DNA from: Pegea sp. RAD2-039
Lineage: Eukaryota > Chordata > Thaliacea > Salpida > Salpidae
NCBI GenBank assembly: GCA_034620365.1
Contig: JAQGEQ010000213.1
Span: 310,001-374,000, forward strand
Reading direction: 5' to 3'
DNA: 64,000 bases
The notes beneath the pieces are model-generated. The model worked only from the letters and a program-made list of their open reading frames with translations. It was not told where the DNA came from and did no database searches. Positions 62,142-64,000 of this stretch are shown one piece after another (position 1 is the first letter of the stretch; every line of letters starts with the position of its first letter). Both the position numbers and the translations under genes were made by a program.

Positions 62142-63826
62142 ATGGATAAACCTATCACGATAGAAGATAATAAGTAAGTCAAGCTTGCTTAACTTTATAA
62201 AATGAATTCCACTTCATAAAAGAGAAATTACTTATTGCAAGTACTTGCTTAATGCTTTTATATGGTCCAAGCTACCTAAATACAGTAGTTTTAAGAATTT
62301 TGTATGAGATTAGTACTAAGAATTTTTATACTAAAACAAAATTTAAATTTTCAAGGGCTTATAAGTAAGTATTAACAATAAATAAACTTTGTCAATGTTT
62401 CACCATACTTTTGCGGGGGCTAAGCTTTTAAACAATGAGTAGTTGTCATTAAATAGTAAAATAATACAATGAAAGTTTAAGCTTTTAGATAAGCAAAATT
62501 GTTGATTGAGTTTATTATGTTCTTAGGTTTAGTAGAAACAACTTATTTGTTTATTTGCAGAATAAAGTTGATAGATTGATTAAATATGTACCTTCACAGG
62601 TCTTTTATACCAAAAACTGAGACAGATATAACTGAAACAAGAGCATCCAAAGAAACAAACAACAGGTTTTCTGTTTTGTTTTAAGTTTTACTATTTTTGA
62701 AATTTATTATACAATAAAATTCAAAAAATAATTACTATGCATTTAATTTTACATACTTTAGTTACGAAAGTAAATCAGATCAAGAACTACTTGAAGATCA
62801 TCTCACTAACAAGGTCAAGCGTTTGTTGATATCTAAAGCATAAGCTTACAAGTATCATCTAACAATAATTTAAAGCTTTTAAACTTAGTTTTTACAAAGT
62901 TTCTAAAATACCTCATCAAAACTTGATTATTTAAAATAGCTTTTAATCGTAAAATAACTTTGTAAAGTAATACTTCTTTTATAAAGTGTAGAAATACAAA
63001 AGCTTTTTACATTTTAATATTATATCAAAAAAACGTATCAAGTTAGAATAGTTTAATGGATGTTTAATTAAAAAAAGTATGATACTAAAAGAATATGAGT
63101 TCTAATAAAATCTTTATCCATTTAATGAATTTTTATTCTATAGAATAATTATTTGGAAGAAACATTTGGTGTGAAAACACATAACAAGGCAATGAGCACA
63201 ATGGGCAACAACTTATCTAATGAAAAAATTTCACTGAGTAGTAATCCATTGGTTTGTAAAAGTTGTTAAACATTTTTAGATTAAGTTTGTATTCAGTTAT
63301 AAATGCGATCATTTTTACTCACTGTAAGTACTTTATTCCAAATTAGTCAATTTACATTTAGGTTTTCTTCTACAGAAATTGGATGAAGATGAAGAAATAG
63401 TATTCGATTTGAAAATTCGGGGTAACTGTCCGAGACCATGGTCCGATCATCTCTACCAAAAACTTTTCCTGGATGTTCAAGGACGAAAGTCAACTTTGTT
63501 GGTTCTTAAGTGTGATGTTACTTGTGTGAATGTTTTTACTGATGTCGAAATGACTCTTTATAGAAGTCGCTACATAGGTAGATGGAAATTAGAAACTTTT
63601 CAATCAGACTAAGCTGATATTTACAGGAGGCAAAAAGGAGAATCTTGCCGAAAATTTTATTTTTGATTTGATGAAGTCCAGCTGGGAGGATAAGATTCCC
63701 AAACTTCAAGTTATCGAGCTTACAATTGATATTGTAATGAGCTCATCACCAAACTTTAATTGTGCTGAGGCGCTTTTGAAACTTATTCAACTTGAAAAAG
63801 TAAAAAGTTTTAAAGATTGCAGTTAA
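62142..63826 (+). CDS. Unrecognised six-exon gene, 219 residues
   Basis: Six exons join exactly in frame from the ATG at 62142 to the TAA at 63824-63826: 62142-62173, 62600-62665, 62762-62813, 63144-63251, 63376-63577 and 63627-63826. The first about 85 residues are polar and low-complexity (Lys/Glu/Asn/Ser-rich). From about residue 87 a compact domain begins: EIVFDLKIRGNCPRPW, LYQKLFLDVQGRKSTLLVLK, VFTDVEMTLYRSRY, FIFDLMKSSW and LQVIELTIDIV, with alternating hydrophobics that suggest mostly beta strands. No signal peptide or membrane segment. All five introns have GT-AG ends and TTTAG/TACAG acceptors, which supports a real gene. I do not recognise the family. Confidence 0.65.
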
Positions 63827-64000
63827 AAAACAATTAAATTAAATTATTCACCTTACAGAGATTTAGTTTTATACTAATTCATACTTTATTTTGTATTTGT
63901 TTAGTTATTTTTGACAATTTTAATTATTTGTATATATTTTTTTATAACTGAAAACATTTGTTTGATATTAAAATGCTAAATTCAATCGATTGTTATTACT
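63827..64000. other. 3' flank of the last gene
   Basis: AT-rich presumed 3' UTR and downstream sequence up to the window edge; no other feature. Confidence 0.4.

Overview
This is a strongly AT-rich eukaryotic window with spliced genes. The gene set is that of an animal: a WASP-family EVH1 protein, TAF3 with a C-terminal PHD finger, a CYP4-type P450, LPCAT, FHIP2A, a 3beta-HSD-type dehydrogenase, UPF3, the cilium factor Kintoun/DNAAF2 and COG2. Many introns are only about 45-100 nt, and the LINE tails are AAAT repeats. DNAAF2 implies motile axonemes (cilia or sperm flagella). I read it as an invertebrate metazoan and cannot place the phylum from this window alone.

Layout. 0-5 kb: 5' coding exons of a WASP-like gene (minus), running off the left edge. 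7.9-12.3 kb: three minus-strand nuclear genes, MRPS18A-like (five exons, two apparent GC-AG introns), SUB1/PC4 (one exon) and TAF3 (one exon). 13.5-21.8 kb: a mixed block with an old LINE fragment, a decayed but intron-containing adducin-like pseudogene (plus), a four-exon CYP4-like gene (minus), and a nearly full-length CR1/L2-like LINE (minus) lying just upstream of the P450 first coding exon. 23-24.4 kb: single-exon LPCAT (minus). 24.4-30.6 kb: gene-poor AT-rich DNA with a Tc1/mariner relic and a small tandem repeat. 30.6-35.2 kb: FHIP2A-like gene (plus, 14 exons) with a decayed LINE in intron 1. 37.7-39.4 kb: 3beta-HSD-like gene (plus, six exons). 42.2 kb: small secreted peptide with an insulin/relaxin B-chain-like cysteine pattern. 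43.8-47.2 kb: UPF3 (minus). 49.7-53.2 kb: DNAAF2/Kintoun (minus). 54.8 and 55.7 kb: LINE fragments. 56.9-60.3 kb: COG2 (plus, 16 exons). 62.1-63.8 kb: an unrecognised six-exon gene (plus).

These are mostly unrelated housekeeping genes, not an operon or a visible gene cluster. TAF3 and SUB1 both act in Pol II initiation, and FHIP2A and COG2 both act in membrane traffic, but I see no sign of shared control. The most informative accessory features are the LINE family with a conserved 3' stem-loop and AAAT tail, the adducin relic, the unusual splice sites (GC donors, a 17-nt micro-exon) and the insulin-like peptide candidate. I found no CRISPR array, rRNA or convincing tRNA. Exon boundaries were set by hand from GT/GC-AG sites, reading-frame continuity and remembered family alignments, so individual edges may be off by a few bases.
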